Assembly: GCA_963830775.1 (NCBI GenBank)
Contig: CAWHNT010000024.1
Span: 186,001-250,000 of the forward strand
DNA length: 64,000 nt
Direction of reading: 5' to 3'
DNA from: CAWHNT01 sp963830775
GTDB taxonomy: Bacteria; Pseudomonadota; Alphaproteobacteria; Geminicoccales; Geminicoccaceae
Numbering within the stretch: the first letter of the stretch is position 1; each line of letters opens with the position of its first letter. The notes beneath the pieces were generated by a model, which did not search any database, had not been told where the DNA came from, and saw only the letters and a list, made by a program, of their open reading frames with translations. This document shows positions 1-8,409 of the stretch, piece after piece. Both the position numbers and the translations under genes were made by a program.

Positions 1-560
1 TCCTCGACCGTGCCGTCGGGTGCGATGTCGATGCCGTCGGTGGCGTACGCTGATCTCGCAGTGGTCGACCATCACCGAGCGCGTGGTCTCGCCCGGCTGG
101 TTGCCGATCACCACCGCCCCGCGGGTCTGCGAGCCATCCACGGCGCAGCGGGTGAGCCGGACATTGCTGCCGCTGATCCTGACCGCGGCATTCTCGCCCG
201 CCAGGCGAGCCCGCTCAGGATGATGCCGCTGCCGGAGACCCGCCAGCGCCGGTGAGCTTGGCCCCAAGCTGGCTCTCGCCCGGATCACCAGCCGCTCGCC
301 GGCCGGGAAGCTGCGGGTGCTCCACGATACCGCTGTGCCGTCCTTGAGCACGACGTATCGCCGCCGGCTGGCCAACGCCTCCTCGGCTCGGCCCCGCTCG
401 CCACCTGCAGCACCTTCTTGGCGCGGCAAGTCTCCGGCCGCCTGCTCGAACGACGGCACGGCCGAGAGGCGGTTGCCGCCGAGGCGGGCGGCACCGCGGC
501 CGGGTAAGAGGCAAAGGATCACGGCGAAGCCGGAGCGGCGTCCCGGGGAGAATTGGCGTA
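1..560 (-). pseudogene. Broken beta-helix polysaccharide lyase (PL6-like), partial
   Basis: Read on the minus strand, successive frames give a signal-like start near 560, then AKKVLQVASGAE, then VVLKDGTAVSW, then ERLVIRA and LGAKLTGAGG, then NAAVRISGSNVRLTRCAVDG and finally YATDGIDIAPDGTVE running off the left edge. This is the order expected at the N-terminus of right-handed beta-helix polysaccharide lyases of the PL6 type (alginate lyase/chondroitinase B), but at least three frame changes are needed within 500 bases. PL6 enzymes cleave uronate-containing polysaccharides in the periplasm or outside the cell. I treat it as a decayed gene; several sequence errors are the alternative. The 3' part lies outside the window. 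Confidence 0.5.
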
Positions 561-669
561 GCGGCACGCTGGCTGCTCCTATCGTTCATGCCGTCTGGGC
601 ACAGGTCCCGCCAGGACGGCATCCCATCAACTCTATAACGGCTGGCCGGCCGCTGGAAGCGAGGCACCA

Positions 670-1233
670 TCAACCGCCCGTGAGACTGTCCTCGCCGCGG
701 CTGATCAAGAGCGGGATGACGAGATCCTCCTCATCGTCCAGGTGGCGGAGAAGCAGCCGCCCATGCTCGGTATGGGCGGCATGGAAACGCGCAAGCCCGG
801 CCCGGTAGGCGGCAGGCTCTGGCTCGAGCCCAGCGAGCAGGACGTTGGCTTGCCCGACCAGCGCCTCGATCGCGGCGTGGATGGTCTCGTGGTCGCGCTC
901 CAGCAGCTCGAAGCCGGCCAGGAGCCGCGGCTCCGCGCGCCGGAACGCCGGGAAGTAGTGGCGGTCCTCGACCAGATGATGCTCCTCCAGCTGACCCAGG
1001 GAAAAGCGGAGCAGGCGGGCCAGCCAGGGCCTCAGCTCCGCCGGGTCGACCCGGCGCTCGAGGCCGGCCTCGGTGCCGCTGCGGATGGTCTCCTCCAGGC
1101 GGCGGAACATGGCATGCCGCTCGAGCCAGAAGCGCCCGAGATCGCCCAGCCTCGCTTCCGTGGCCCAGGTCCCGCGCGGATGCTGCCGTGCCAGGACGAG
1201 CAGCTCATGGCCGAGCCTTGGGGCTTCCTCCAT
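670..1233 (-). CDS. Hemerythrin HHE-domain protein
   Basis: 187 aa, all helical in character and without a signal peptide, so probably cytoplasmic. It has the spaced His and acidic residues of the HHE cation-binding domain: EEHHLVEDRHYFPAF near residue 100, ERDHETIH near 132, and AAHTEHGRLLLRHLDDEED near 170, which would bind a di-iron centre. Such proteins bind oxygen or nitric oxide or act in iron and redox stress. The gene starts 10 bases after the stop of the upstream serine hydrolase on the same strand and may be co-transcribed with it. Substrate unknown. Confidence 0.85.
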   Translation of the reverse strand: MEEAPRLGHELLVLARQHPRGTWATEARLGDLGRFWLERHAMFRRLEETIRSGTEAGLERRVDPAELRPWLARLLRFSLGQLEEHHLVEDRHYFPAFRRAEPRLLAGFELLERDHETIHAAIEALVGQANVLLAGLEPEPAAYRAGLARFHAAHTEHGRLLLRHLDDEEDLVIPLLISRGEDSLTGG

Positions 1234-1243
1234 GCGCCGACCC

Positions 1244-2275
1244 TCAGGCCTGCTCGGCAGCGGGGATGATCCCGTCGGCGAGGAGAGCGTGCAGCACGCG
1301 CACGAAGCCGTCGCGGCCGGAAGGATGATCCGGGTCCGAGGTCATGACGACGGTCAGGGCGAGGCTCGGCACGACATAGACCATCTGCCCGCCATAGCCC
1401 CAGGCGAAGTAGACCGGATGGCCGCGGGCCGCGGCGATGAACCAGCCATAGCCGTAGTCGGTGCCGTTGAACGGGGAACGGGTCCGTGGCGTCCATGACG
1501 CCGCGATCCAGCTCCGCGACAGGACCCGTCGGCCGTCGATCTCGCCGTTCTGGCGATAGAGCTCGCCGAACCGGAGCAGGGCCTTGGGCGAGAGGGCCAT
1601 GTTGTTGCCGCCCATGTAGATGCCCTGCGGGTCGCGCATCCAGGCCGGAATGGTGATGTCGAGCGGCTGGCCCAGCCAGTCGCGGGCGAGATCCAGCGTG
1701 CTCCGGCCCGAGGCCCGGGTGAGGATCGCCGAGAGGAGGTGGGTGTTTCCGGTGGAGTACAGCATCCGCCCGCCCGGCTCGTCGACGAACGGCCGCGAGA
1801 GCGCGAACGCGACCCAGTCGCGGCTCGACACCCAGCGGCCGTAATTGGCGCCCGAGGTACGCTCGAGCCCGGCCTGCATCGAGAGCAGGTCGCCGATCGT
1901 GATCTTCCGCACCCGCGGGTCGGCATCCGCCGGCACACGTTTGCCGAGGATGGCGGCGATCGGCTGGTCCACGCCCGCGAGCACGCCGCGGTCGATGGCG
2001 ATACCCACAAGGGCCGAGATCACGGACTTGGCCGCCGACTTGATGTTGACCGGCCGGTCGGTGCCAGGCCCATGGAACGCGCGCTCCACCACCGGCACGC
2101 CGTTCCGGGCGATGATCAGCGTGCGCAGTCGCCCGAGGCCCGCCGCCTCGTCGAGCATCGGTGCCAGTGCCGCCTCGTCCAGCGTGGCACGCGCCGGGCG
2201 AGCTCTCAGGGTCAGACCGCCCGCACCGGCAAGAGGCAGCAGCAGGAGGGAACGACGGGCCAGGGGGCTTCTCAT
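1244..2275 (-). CDS. Serine hydrolase, beta-lactamase family (exported)
   Basis: 343 aa. The N-terminus (MRSPLARRSLLLLPLAGAGG) is a basic-hydrophobic export signal. The mature part has the SxxK nucleophile motif S80-A-A-K83 and a YSTGN motif at residue 173, the Tyr motif of the beta-lactamase/penicillin-binding-protein-like esterase fold. The C-terminal part has YGYGWF and a GYGGQ turn where class C enzymes carry KTG/HxG. Family members act as esterases, D-aminopeptidases or transesterases; true beta-lactamase activity is unlikely to be predictable from this. It lies between the PhoD-like gene and the hemerythrin gene in one minus-strand run. Confidence 0.8.
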   Translation of the reverse strand: MRSPLARRSLLLLPLAGAGGLTLRARPARATLDEAALAPMLDEAAGLGRLRTLIIARNGVPVVERAFHGPGTDRPVNIKSAAKSVISALVGIAIDRGVLAGVDQPIAAILGKRVPADADPRVRKITIGDLLSMQAGLERTSGANYGRWVSSRDWVAFALSRPFVDEPGGRMLYSTGNTHLLSAILTRASGRSTLDLARDWLGQPLDITIPAWMRDPQGIYMGGNNMALSPKALLRFGELYRQNGEIDGRRVLSRSWIAASWTPRTRSPFNGTDYGYGWFIAAARGHPVYFAWGYGGQMVYVVPSLALTVVMTSDPDHPSGRDGFVRVLHALLADGIIPAAEQA

Positions 2276-2312
2276 GACGCAGAGCTGGTTGCCGGCAGCT
2301 TGGCCGTCAACG

Positions 2313-3812
2313 TCAGGCGTGGGAGGGCTCTCGCTCTGGTGAAGCGCGCAGCTCGCAGGATGCCTGGCCCGCCATGGCGAGGCGCCCGCCCTCGCCCTTC
2401 TCCGTGTTCCATATGCCTACGAACCCGCCATCGCCGCCGAGATCGAGAGAGAGCCAGTTGCGGGCCCGAAGGTAGCGCCTGCCGTGGCCCGGGATCTTGA
2501 GGAGGCACGCCTTCAGGTCGGGCCCGAGCACGGTCGTGCGGCGGCCGAGCCACTCATAGGCGGCGGTGACCAGTTTCGGCGGCGGCTCGTGGACGATGCC
2601 CGACGAGGTCATCTCGTGGATCTGCACGCCACGGCCCTCGATCAGGCCCAGGGCACCCAGATGGATCTCGCCCGAGAGCGAGGTCACTCGCGCCCCCGTC
2701 CGGGCCGAGAAGGCGACCAGGGTGGAGAGCATCCGGCGCCACTCGTCGCGATGGCCGAAGCTCTGCCACTGGTCGCGCAGGTCGTCCTCCAGGTCGCTGT
2801 GCCCCGGAACGGCCACGAACCCCCGCTCGATCAGCGACATGTCGGTGTTGGCGAGCGGCACGCTCGACATCAGGATCACATGGCGGCAGTCGGCCAGCCG
2901 CTTCAGCGCCGCCTCGAAGTCCCTCCAGCCTGCCTCCCCCATGATCCGCTCCCGGGTTCGTTCCGAGCGCAGGTCGGGTGCGACGATGCCGATGCTGCCC
3001 ACACGGTAGGCCGAGCCGAAATGCTGGCCGTCGGGATCGTCGCAGACATCCGGCAGGCGGCCCGGCAGGCCACCCAGCTGGAACAGCGCAAAATAGTCCC
3101 GCGCCACGCCGATCAGGCCCGCGAACACGGGGCAGCTCTGCCGGTCGTTCGGCCAGCTGCCCCAGCCGTCGAAGATGTCGTGGTCGTCCCACATCATCAC
3201 CGAGGGCAGGGTCGCCAGGAGGGGGGCGATGTCCTTCTGCGACCACAGCCAGCAATAATGCTCGAAGTAGTAGCGGTCCGCTTCCTCCGCCATGCCGGGC
3301 GTGAACGGGTGGGCGTTGGCCTCCCGCCACGGCAGCCGCCGCCAGGCGCCCAGCTCCGGCATCTCCTCCCAGATCGTGTCCGCATAGAGCTGGTCGCCGC
3401 CCTGGAGCAGCAGGTGGAAAGGCCGCTCGCGATGCGCCGCCTCGAGCTGGCGCCAGAGCGCATTGCGGGACCCGGCCGCCGAGGGCTTCTCGCGCTCATC
3501 GTCATCGGTGCCGCTGCAGGCGGCATAGGCGAAGCGTCTGGCGCTGACGGCTGGTGGCAGAGGAACCGAGCCGTCCCGCCCGGCGACCCTGTAGCTGACG
3601 GTGCGGTCCCCTCCATCGAGGGGCAGGGCAAGGTCGTAGCACCAGAAGCCATGGCCGCGGCGCAGCGCTATCCGCTCGGCCTGGACCTCGCCGCCACCTT
3701 GCAGCACGAGCGGCCCCGGGCTGCCAGTGCCGTCGCTGACCACGAGCGCCGACAGGCGCCAGCGGTCCATCTGCTGGCCGCGGAAATGCAGGATCGGGCC
3801 GACTAACGGCAT
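2313..3812 (-). CDS. PhoD-like metallophosphatase family protein
   Basis: 499 aa. Metallophosphatase motifs of the alkaline phosphatase D fold are visible: GGDQLYAD (D140), WDDHDIFDGWG (D209, D210, H211, D212), and SLSGEIHLG near residue 375 as the late His-containing metal-binding block. No clear signal peptide is present, unlike secreted PhoD, so a cytoplasmic phosphodiesterase or phosphatase of this superfamily is more likely. A Cys-Ser at residues 99-100 opens the phosphatase domain. It is the first gene of the minus-strand run and diverges from ku across a 338-base gap. Confidence 0.8.
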   Translation of the reverse strand: MPLVGPILHFRGQQMDRWRLSALVVSDGTGSPGPLVLQGGGEVQAERIALRRGHGFWCYDLALPLDGGDRTVSYRVAGRDGSVPLPPAVSARRFAYAACSGTDDDEREKPSAAGSRNALWRQLEAAHRERPFHLLLQGGDQLYADTIWEEMPELGAWRRLPWREANAHPFTPGMAEEADRYYFEHYCWLWSQKDIAPLLATLPSVMMWDDHDIFDGWGSWPNDRQSCPVFAGLIGVARDYFALFQLGGLPGRLPDVCDDPDGQHFGSAYRVGSIGIVAPDLRSERTRERIMGEAGWRDFEAALKRLADCRHVILMSSVPLANTDMSLIERGFVAVPGHSDLEDDLRDQWQSFGHRDEWRRMLSTLVAFSARTGARVTSLSGEIHLGALGLIEGRGVQIHEMTSSGIVHEPPPKLVTAAYEWLGRRTTVLGPDLKACLLKIPGHGRRYLRARNWLSLDLGGDGGFVGIWNTEKGEGGRLAMAGQASCELRASPEREPSHA

Positions 3813-3993
3813 GATGGACAGGCTCCGCGGTCTGCCGTCGATATGGGCGTTCGAGCGCCCGGATCATATCGACCTCGGCCGCCCGGTTGTAAGCTCTCAA
3901 TGCCGCCGACTGGTTCCGGGCTGCCCTCTGTGTCCTGCGACGGCTTCCGCATCTGCGGTGTGCGCCTCAAGTTGCCAGAACAGTAATTACAGG

Positions 3994-4026
3994 TTATCAA
4001 CAGGCATCTCTACATAGTTATCCACA
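3994..4026. promoter_or_regulatory. Two DnaA-box-like repeats in the phoD-like/ku gap
   Basis: The 338-base divergent gap (3813-4150) contains GTTATCAACAGG (3993-4004) and GTTATCCACAGG (4017-4028), 24 bases apart start to start. The second holds an exact TTATCCACA DnaA box; the first differs at one position. The surrounding stretch is locally AT-rich. They could be DnaA-dependent regulatory sites for ku-ligD or part of a replication or plasmid-derived origin; nothing else origin-like (dnaA, repABC, parAB) is present. Confidence 0.45.
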
Positions 4027-4150
4027 GGATGGTACACGAACTCGACTTGGCATTGCGTTTTCTGACTTGCAGGGACTGGAACCGGGACCGACAAGGAGGC
4101 GTTGGATAGTAGCTGCGCAGGTTCGCTGCGTCGGCAACCGGAGTTCCGCG

Positions 4151-5065
4151 ATGGCACCGCGTCCCTACTGGAAAGGCCATATCCGCCTCTCGCTGGTGTC
4201 GTTCCCGGTCCAGCTGCACAGCGCCACGTCCACCGGCGGGCGGGTCCAGTTTCACCAGATCCATCGCGAGTCAGGCCGGCGCGTGCGACATCAGAAGGTC
4301 GTGCCGGACGTCGGCCCTATCGAGAACGACGACATCGTCAAGGGCTTCGAGGTCGAGAAGGACCACTATGTCATCGTCGAGGCCGACGAGCTCGACGCGC
4401 TGAAGGTGGAGTCGAAGCACACGATCGACCTCGTCCAGTTCGTGGGCGGGCACGAGGTCGACCCGCTTTATTTCGAGAAGCCTTATTTCGTGGTCCCGGA
4501 CGGGGAGATGGCACAGGAAGCCTACCGCGTCATCCACAAGGCCTTGCGCGACAGCTGTAAGATGGCGTTGGGGCAGGTTGTGCTGAGCGGCCGCGAGCAT
4601 CTCGTGGCGATCCGGCCGTGCGGCAGGGGCATGCTGCTGGAGACGTTGCGCTCGGCGGACGAGGTGAAGAAGGGCTCGCCCTACTTCGCCGAGATCGAGG
4701 AAGGCCAGGTGGACGAGGACCAGCTCGGGCTCGCCGCCGAGCTGATCAAGCGCAAGACCGCACCCTTCGATCCGCGCAAGTTCACCGATCACTACGAGGC
4801 AGCCCTGCGCGAGCTGATCAAGGCCAAGGTCGAGGACCGCAAGGTGCGGATCGAGCCCGAGGCCGAACCCGCCGGCGTGGTGATCGACCTGATGCAGGCC
4901 TTGAAGAAGAGCCTGGAAGGTGAGAAGGCCGGTGCCACGGCCAAGAAGCCGGGCAAGGGCAAGACCGCGGAGGTCCGCCGCCTCCCCGCCCGCAAGGAGC
5001 CGGCGAAGAAGCCCGCGAAGACCAGTGCCAAGACGCAAGAGCGCCCCCGCCGCAAGTCCGCCTGA
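4151..5065 (+). CDS. ku: Ku, DNA double-strand-break end-binding protein (NHEJ)
   Basis: 304 aa from ATG 4151, chosen because MAPRPYWKGHIRLSLVSFPV is the canonical Ku N-terminus and GGAG lies 8 bases upstream; an in-frame ATG at 4067 would add 28 atypical residues. The Ku core beta-barrel runs to about residue 245, followed by a Lys/Ala/Pro-rich tail (KKPAKTSAKTQERPRRK) typical of DNA-sliding extensions. It forms homodimer rings on DNA ends and recruits LigD, encoded by the next, overlapping gene. Regulation may involve the DnaA-like boxes upstream. Confidence 0.95.
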   Translation: MAPRPYWKGHIRLSLVSFPVQLHSATSTGGRVQFHQIHRESGRRVRHQKVVPDVGPIENDDIVKGFEVEKDHYVIVEADELDALKVESKHTIDLVQFVGGHEVDPLYFEKPYFVVPDGEMAQEAYRVIHKALRDSCKMALGQVVLSGREHLVAIRPCGRGMLLETLRSADEVKKGSPYFAEIEEGQVDEDQLGLAAELIKRKTAPFDPRKFTDHYEAALRELIKAKVEDRKVRIEPEAEPAGVVIDLMQALKKSLEGEKAGATAKKPGKGKTAEVRRLPARKEPAKKPAKTSAKTQERPRRKSA

Positions 5066-7550
5066 GCCCGAGGCGGAGGCACTTGCCCGCTACAAGGCCA
5101 AGCGCGACTTCACCCGCACGCCGGAGCCGGCCGGCATGGCCGAGGCGGTCGAGGCCGGCCGGCTCTACGTCATCCAGAAGCATGCCGCCCGCCGCCTGCA
5201 CTACGACCTCCGGCTCCAGCTCGGCTCCACCCTGAAGAGCTGGGCCGTCACCCGCGGCCCCAGCCTCACGCCCGGCGAACGCCGCCTCGCCGTGCATGTC
5301 GAGGACCACCCGCTCGACTATGCCAGCTTCGAGGGCGTCATCCCCGCAGGCCAGTATGGCGGCGGGACGGTGATGGTCTGGGACACCGGCACCTGGGAGC
5401 CGATGGAGGATCCGGAACTGGGCCTGAGCAAGGGCCATCTCCGCTTCCGGCTTCAGGGCAAGAAGCTGAAGGGCGAGTGGCTGCTCGTCCGCATGGGCGG
5501 CAAGCCACGCGAGAAGCAGGAGCCGTGGCTGCTCCTCAAGCACCGCGACGAGTTCGCCGACGGCGAGCTGCCGGACGACGACATGAGCGTGCTCACCGGC
5601 CGCAGCATGGCCGAGATCGCGAGCGCCAAGGACCGGGTCTGGAAGACCAGGGGCGAGCAGACGGAGAAGAAGGCAGGCAGAGCGCGAAAAGCCAAGGCGA
5701 AGCAGCCGCTTCCCGAGCCGCCGGACTTCGTTCCGCCCCAGCTCGCGACGCTTGTGAAGGAGGCCCCGTCCGGCCAGGAATGGCTGCACGAGGTCAAGCA
5801 CGACGGCTACCGCTGCCAGCTCCGCCTCGCCGGGGGCGAGGCTCGCATCCTCACCCGCAACGGCCATGACTGGACCGCCCGCTTCCGTGCCCTTGCCGAA
5901 GCGGCACGCGATCTGTCCCCCTCCGCCCTGATCGACGGCGAGGCCGTCGTCCTCGACGCACAAGGCATCAGCAGCTTCGCGCGCCTGAAGAACGCGCTGG
6001 GCGACGGCCCGCCGGCCCCCATCCACTTCTACGCCTTCGATCTGCTGTTCGAGGGCGGCGAGGACTTGCGCGAGCTTCCGCTCTCCCTTCGCAAGCAGCG
6101 CCTCGAAGCCCTGCTCGGCGATGTCGGCGAGGGGTCGTCCTTGCGCTACAGCGACCATGTTCTGGGCAGCGGCCCGGAGATGTGGACGCAGGCCTGCCGG
6201 CTCGGTGCCGAGGGCATCATCACCAAACGGGCCGACGCCCCCTATCGCTCGGGCCGCACGAAATCGTGGCTGAAGGTGAAATGCACCGGCCGCCAGGAGA
6301 TCGTGATCGGCGGCTACACGCCCCAGAAAGGCACCTCGGGCGGCCTTGGCGCCCTCCTCACCGGCGTGCGGGATGACGGCAAGCTCACCTTCGCCGGCAA
6401 GGTCGGCACCGGCTGGGACCGTGCCGAGGCGGAACGCCTCCTCGCCGCCATGGAGCCGCTGCGCCAGCCTGCCTCCCCTTTCGCCGCCGTTCCCCCCGAC
6501 GCCCGGCGCGGTGCACGCTGGCTCCGGCCCGAGCTCGTGGCCGAGATCCGCTTCGCCGACTGGACCCCCGACGGCCGGCTCCGCCATGCCAGCTACCAGG
6601 GCCTGCGCGAGGATCGCGACGCCGCCACCGTCACCCGTGAGAAGCCGGCAGCACCGCCCAGGCCCAGCGCCGGCCCGCTCACCGTGGCCGGAGTGCGGAT
6701 CAGCCACGCCGACCGGCTCGTCATCGCCGACCCGCCGGTCAGCAAGGGCGACCTCGCGCGCTACTACGAGGCCGTGGCCCCTCGCCTCCTGCCCGAGATC
6801 GCCGGCCGCCCCTTGAGCCTGATCCGCTGCCCCTCCACGCTGAACGAGGGCTGCTTCTACCAGCGCCACCGCACGGCCGGCATGCCGGACACGATCCGCC
6901 CGGTCATGGCCCAGCGCGGCGCGCGCGACCCCGAGCCCTACTTCGCCGTCGACACGCTGGAGGGGCTGATCGCCCTGGTCCAGTTCGGCGGCGTCGAGCT
7001 CCACCCCTGGGGCTGCCGCGCCGATCGTCCGGATCGCCCCGACCGCCTCGTCTTCGACCTCGATCCTGCTCCGGACCTCCCCTGGCCCCGGGTGATCGAA
7101 GCCGCCCATGACCTGCGCCAGCGCCTTGCGGCCCTGAAGCTGCAGAGCTTCCCCAAGACCACCGGCGGCAAGGGCCTGCACCTCGTCGTCCCGATCGACC
7201 GCCGCCACGAGTGGCCGGCAGCCAAGGCTTTCGCCGCCGACCTCGCCCGCAAGATGGCCGCCGAAAGCCCCCGCCTCTACACCGCGACCCTCGCCAAGTC
7301 GGCCCGGCGCGGCCGGATCTTCATCGACTATCTCCGCAACGAGCGCGGCTCCACGGCGGTGGCGGCGTACTCGATCCGGAGCAGGCCGGGAGCACCGGTG
7401 GCGATGCCGGTGACGTGGGAAGAGGTGACGGAAGCGCTGGAGCCCGGCCGCTACACGTCGCAGTCGGTGCCCGACCTGGTCGAAGGTACCTCCGACCCCT
7501 GGGCCGGTATCTCCTCCTTGCGCCAACGGCTGCCGACTGGAAAGCTGTAG
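5025..7550 (+). CDS. ligD: LigD, multifunctional NHEJ DNA ligase (phosphoesterase-ligase-polymerase)
   Basis: About 841 aa from GTG 5025, which overlaps the end of ku by 41 bases; ATG 4920 in the same frame gives an implausible Arg/Pro-rich leader and ATG 5136 would remove the conserved RYKAKRDFTRTPEP start. Three domains are in order: 3'-phosphoesterase (H53 and H59 in HAARRLHYDLRL), ATP-dependent ligase (nucleotidyl Lys258 in VKHDGYR, then DGEAVV and KVKCTGRQE), and an archaeo-eukaryotic primase-type polymerase (FDLDPAPD catalytic acids). With Ku it repairs double-strand breaks. The overlap implies translational coupling to ku. Confidence 0.93.
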   Translation: MPRRKSAPAASPPEPEAEALARYKAKRDFTRTPEPAGMAEAVEAGRLYVIQKHAARRLHYDLRLQLGSTLKSWAVTRGPSLTPGERRLAVHVEDHPLDYASFEGVIPAGQYGGGTVMVWDTGTWEPMEDPELGLSKGHLRFRLQGKKLKGEWLLVRMGGKPREKQEPWLLLKHRDEFADGELPDDDMSVLTGRSMAEIASAKDRVWKTRGEQTEKKAGRARKAKAKQPLPEPPDFVPPQLATLVKEAPSGQEWLHEVKHDGYRCQLRLAGGEARILTRNGHDWTARFRALAEAARDLSPSALIDGEAVVLDAQGISSFARLKNALGDGPPAPIHFYAFDLLFEGGEDLRELPLSLRKQRLEALLGDVGEGSSLRYSDHVLGSGPEMWTQACRLGAEGIITKRADAPYRSGRTKSWLKVKCTGRQEIVIGGYTPQKGTSGGLGALLTGVRDDGKLTFAGKVGTGWDRAEAERLLAAMEPLRQPASPFAAVPPDARRGARWLRPELVAEIRFADWTPDGRLRHASYQGLREDRDAATVTREKPAAPPRPSAGPLTVAGVRISHADRLVIADPPVSKGDLARYYEAVAPRLLPEIAGRPLSLIRCPSTLNEGCFYQRHRTAGMPDTIRPVMAQRGARDPEPYFAVDTLEGLIALVQFGGVELHPWGCRADRPDRPDRLVFDLDPAPDLPWPRVIEAAHDLRQRLAALKLQSFPKTTGGKGLHLVVPIDRRHEWPAAKAFAADLARKMAAESPRLYTATLAKSARRGRIFIDYLRNERGSTAVAAYSIRSRPGAPVAMPVTWEEVTEALEPGRYTSQSVPDLVEGTSDPWAGISSLRQRLPTGKL

Positions 7551-7587
7551 CGATGTCCAGCAACAATGATCCAATTGGGCGGCGGAT

Positions 7588-7917
7588 GTGATCCAATCGG
7601 AAGCGCTTTCCGGCCCCGCCGAGCGGGATCGGGTGCTCCGGCTCCTGCGCGAGCGGGAAATCGAGCTGCGCCGGCGCGGCGTCACACGCCTCAAGCTCTT
7701 CGGCTCGATAGCGCGTGGCGAGGCTGCAGGAGCGAGCGATGTCGACCTCATCGCGGAGATCGACCGCGGGTCGGGGTTCTCGCTGATCGAGCTCTCGGGT
7801 TTGCGGCTCGACCTCGGCGAAGCCATCGGCAGAGAGGTCCAGATCCTGACCACACCCGAAAAGCTTCGCGCCTGGGTGCAGGACAGCATTGCGAGAGATG
7901 CGATCGAGGTTTTCTGA
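7588..7917 (+). CDS. MNT-type nucleotidyltransferase, antitoxin of MNT/HEPN pair
   Basis: 109 aa from GTG 7588. The minimal nucleotidyltransferase motif is clear: LFGSIARGEA followed by SDVDLIAEID, with the two metal-binding Asp. MNT proteins of the MntA type AMPylate and neutralise the partner HEPN ribonuclease. The stop overlaps the start of the HEPN gene (TGATG), the usual operon layout. Located 37 bases after ligD. Family assignment is firm; the antitoxin role is inferred from the pairing. Confidence 0.88.
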   Translation: MIQSEALSGPAERDRVLRLLREREIELRRRGVTRLKLFGSIARGEAAGASDVDLIAEIDRGSGFSLIELSGLRLDLGEAIGREVQILTTPEKLRAWVQDSIARDAIEVF

Positions 7918-8264
7918 TGCCTGCGAGGGATGCTCGGACGCGACTGCACGATCTGCGCGATGCGATCCACGAGATCGAGGTCTTCACCCAAGGGAAGACA
8001 CTGGCCGACTACGAAGCGAGCCTGATCACCCGCCGTGCGGTGGAGCGTTGCATCGAGATCGTGTCGGAGGCAGCCCGCCATCTCCCACCGGAAATGAAAG
8101 CAACCCGGCCGGAGATCCCCTGGCGCAATGTGGCCGATGTCGGAAACGTGTTCCGACATGCCTACTCGACCGTGGATACGGAGCTCGTCTGGCAGATCGT
8201 GACCGAGCACCTGTCTCCGCTCCGAGAGGCGGTGGAGGCCATGATCCGGGCCCTTGACGAGTGA
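7917..8264 (+). CDS. HEPN (DUF86/HepT-like) protein, probable toxin of MNT/HEPN pair
   Basis: 115 aa from ATG 7917, which overlaps the MNT stop by one base. The sequence is helical with the DUF86 signature near the end, GNVFRHAYSTVD followed by LVWQIV. In many HepT proteins the ribonuclease motif is Rx4-6H; here the Arg directly precedes the His (RH) and Gly-Asn stands where the upstream Arg often is, so catalytic competence should not be assumed. The family is a ribonuclease toxin controlled by AMPylation. Confidence 0.85.
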   Translation: MPARDARTRLHDLRDAIHEIEVFTQGKTLADYEASLITRRAVERCIEIVSEAARHLPPEMKATRPEIPWRNVADVGNVFRHAYSTVDTELVWQIVTEHLSPLREAVEAMIRALDE

Positions 8265-8409
8265 TTGCCGCGCGCTGTGGACGCGGCGAGATACCGCCCG
8301 GGCATCGTCTCGTGCATAAGTGAGTTTGGTGCCCGGGGCGAGCCGGGGCACGGGTTGTGGCCGGCACGCTCGGTGCGGGGTGCCAGGCCGCGGGGCAGGA
8401 GACCGGAGC

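Noticed and set aside
3994..4026. A chromosomal replication origin at the DnaA-like boxes
   Set aside because: Only two boxes, no AT-rich unwinding region of normal size and none of the usual origin neighbours (dnaA, hemE, parAB, rep genes).
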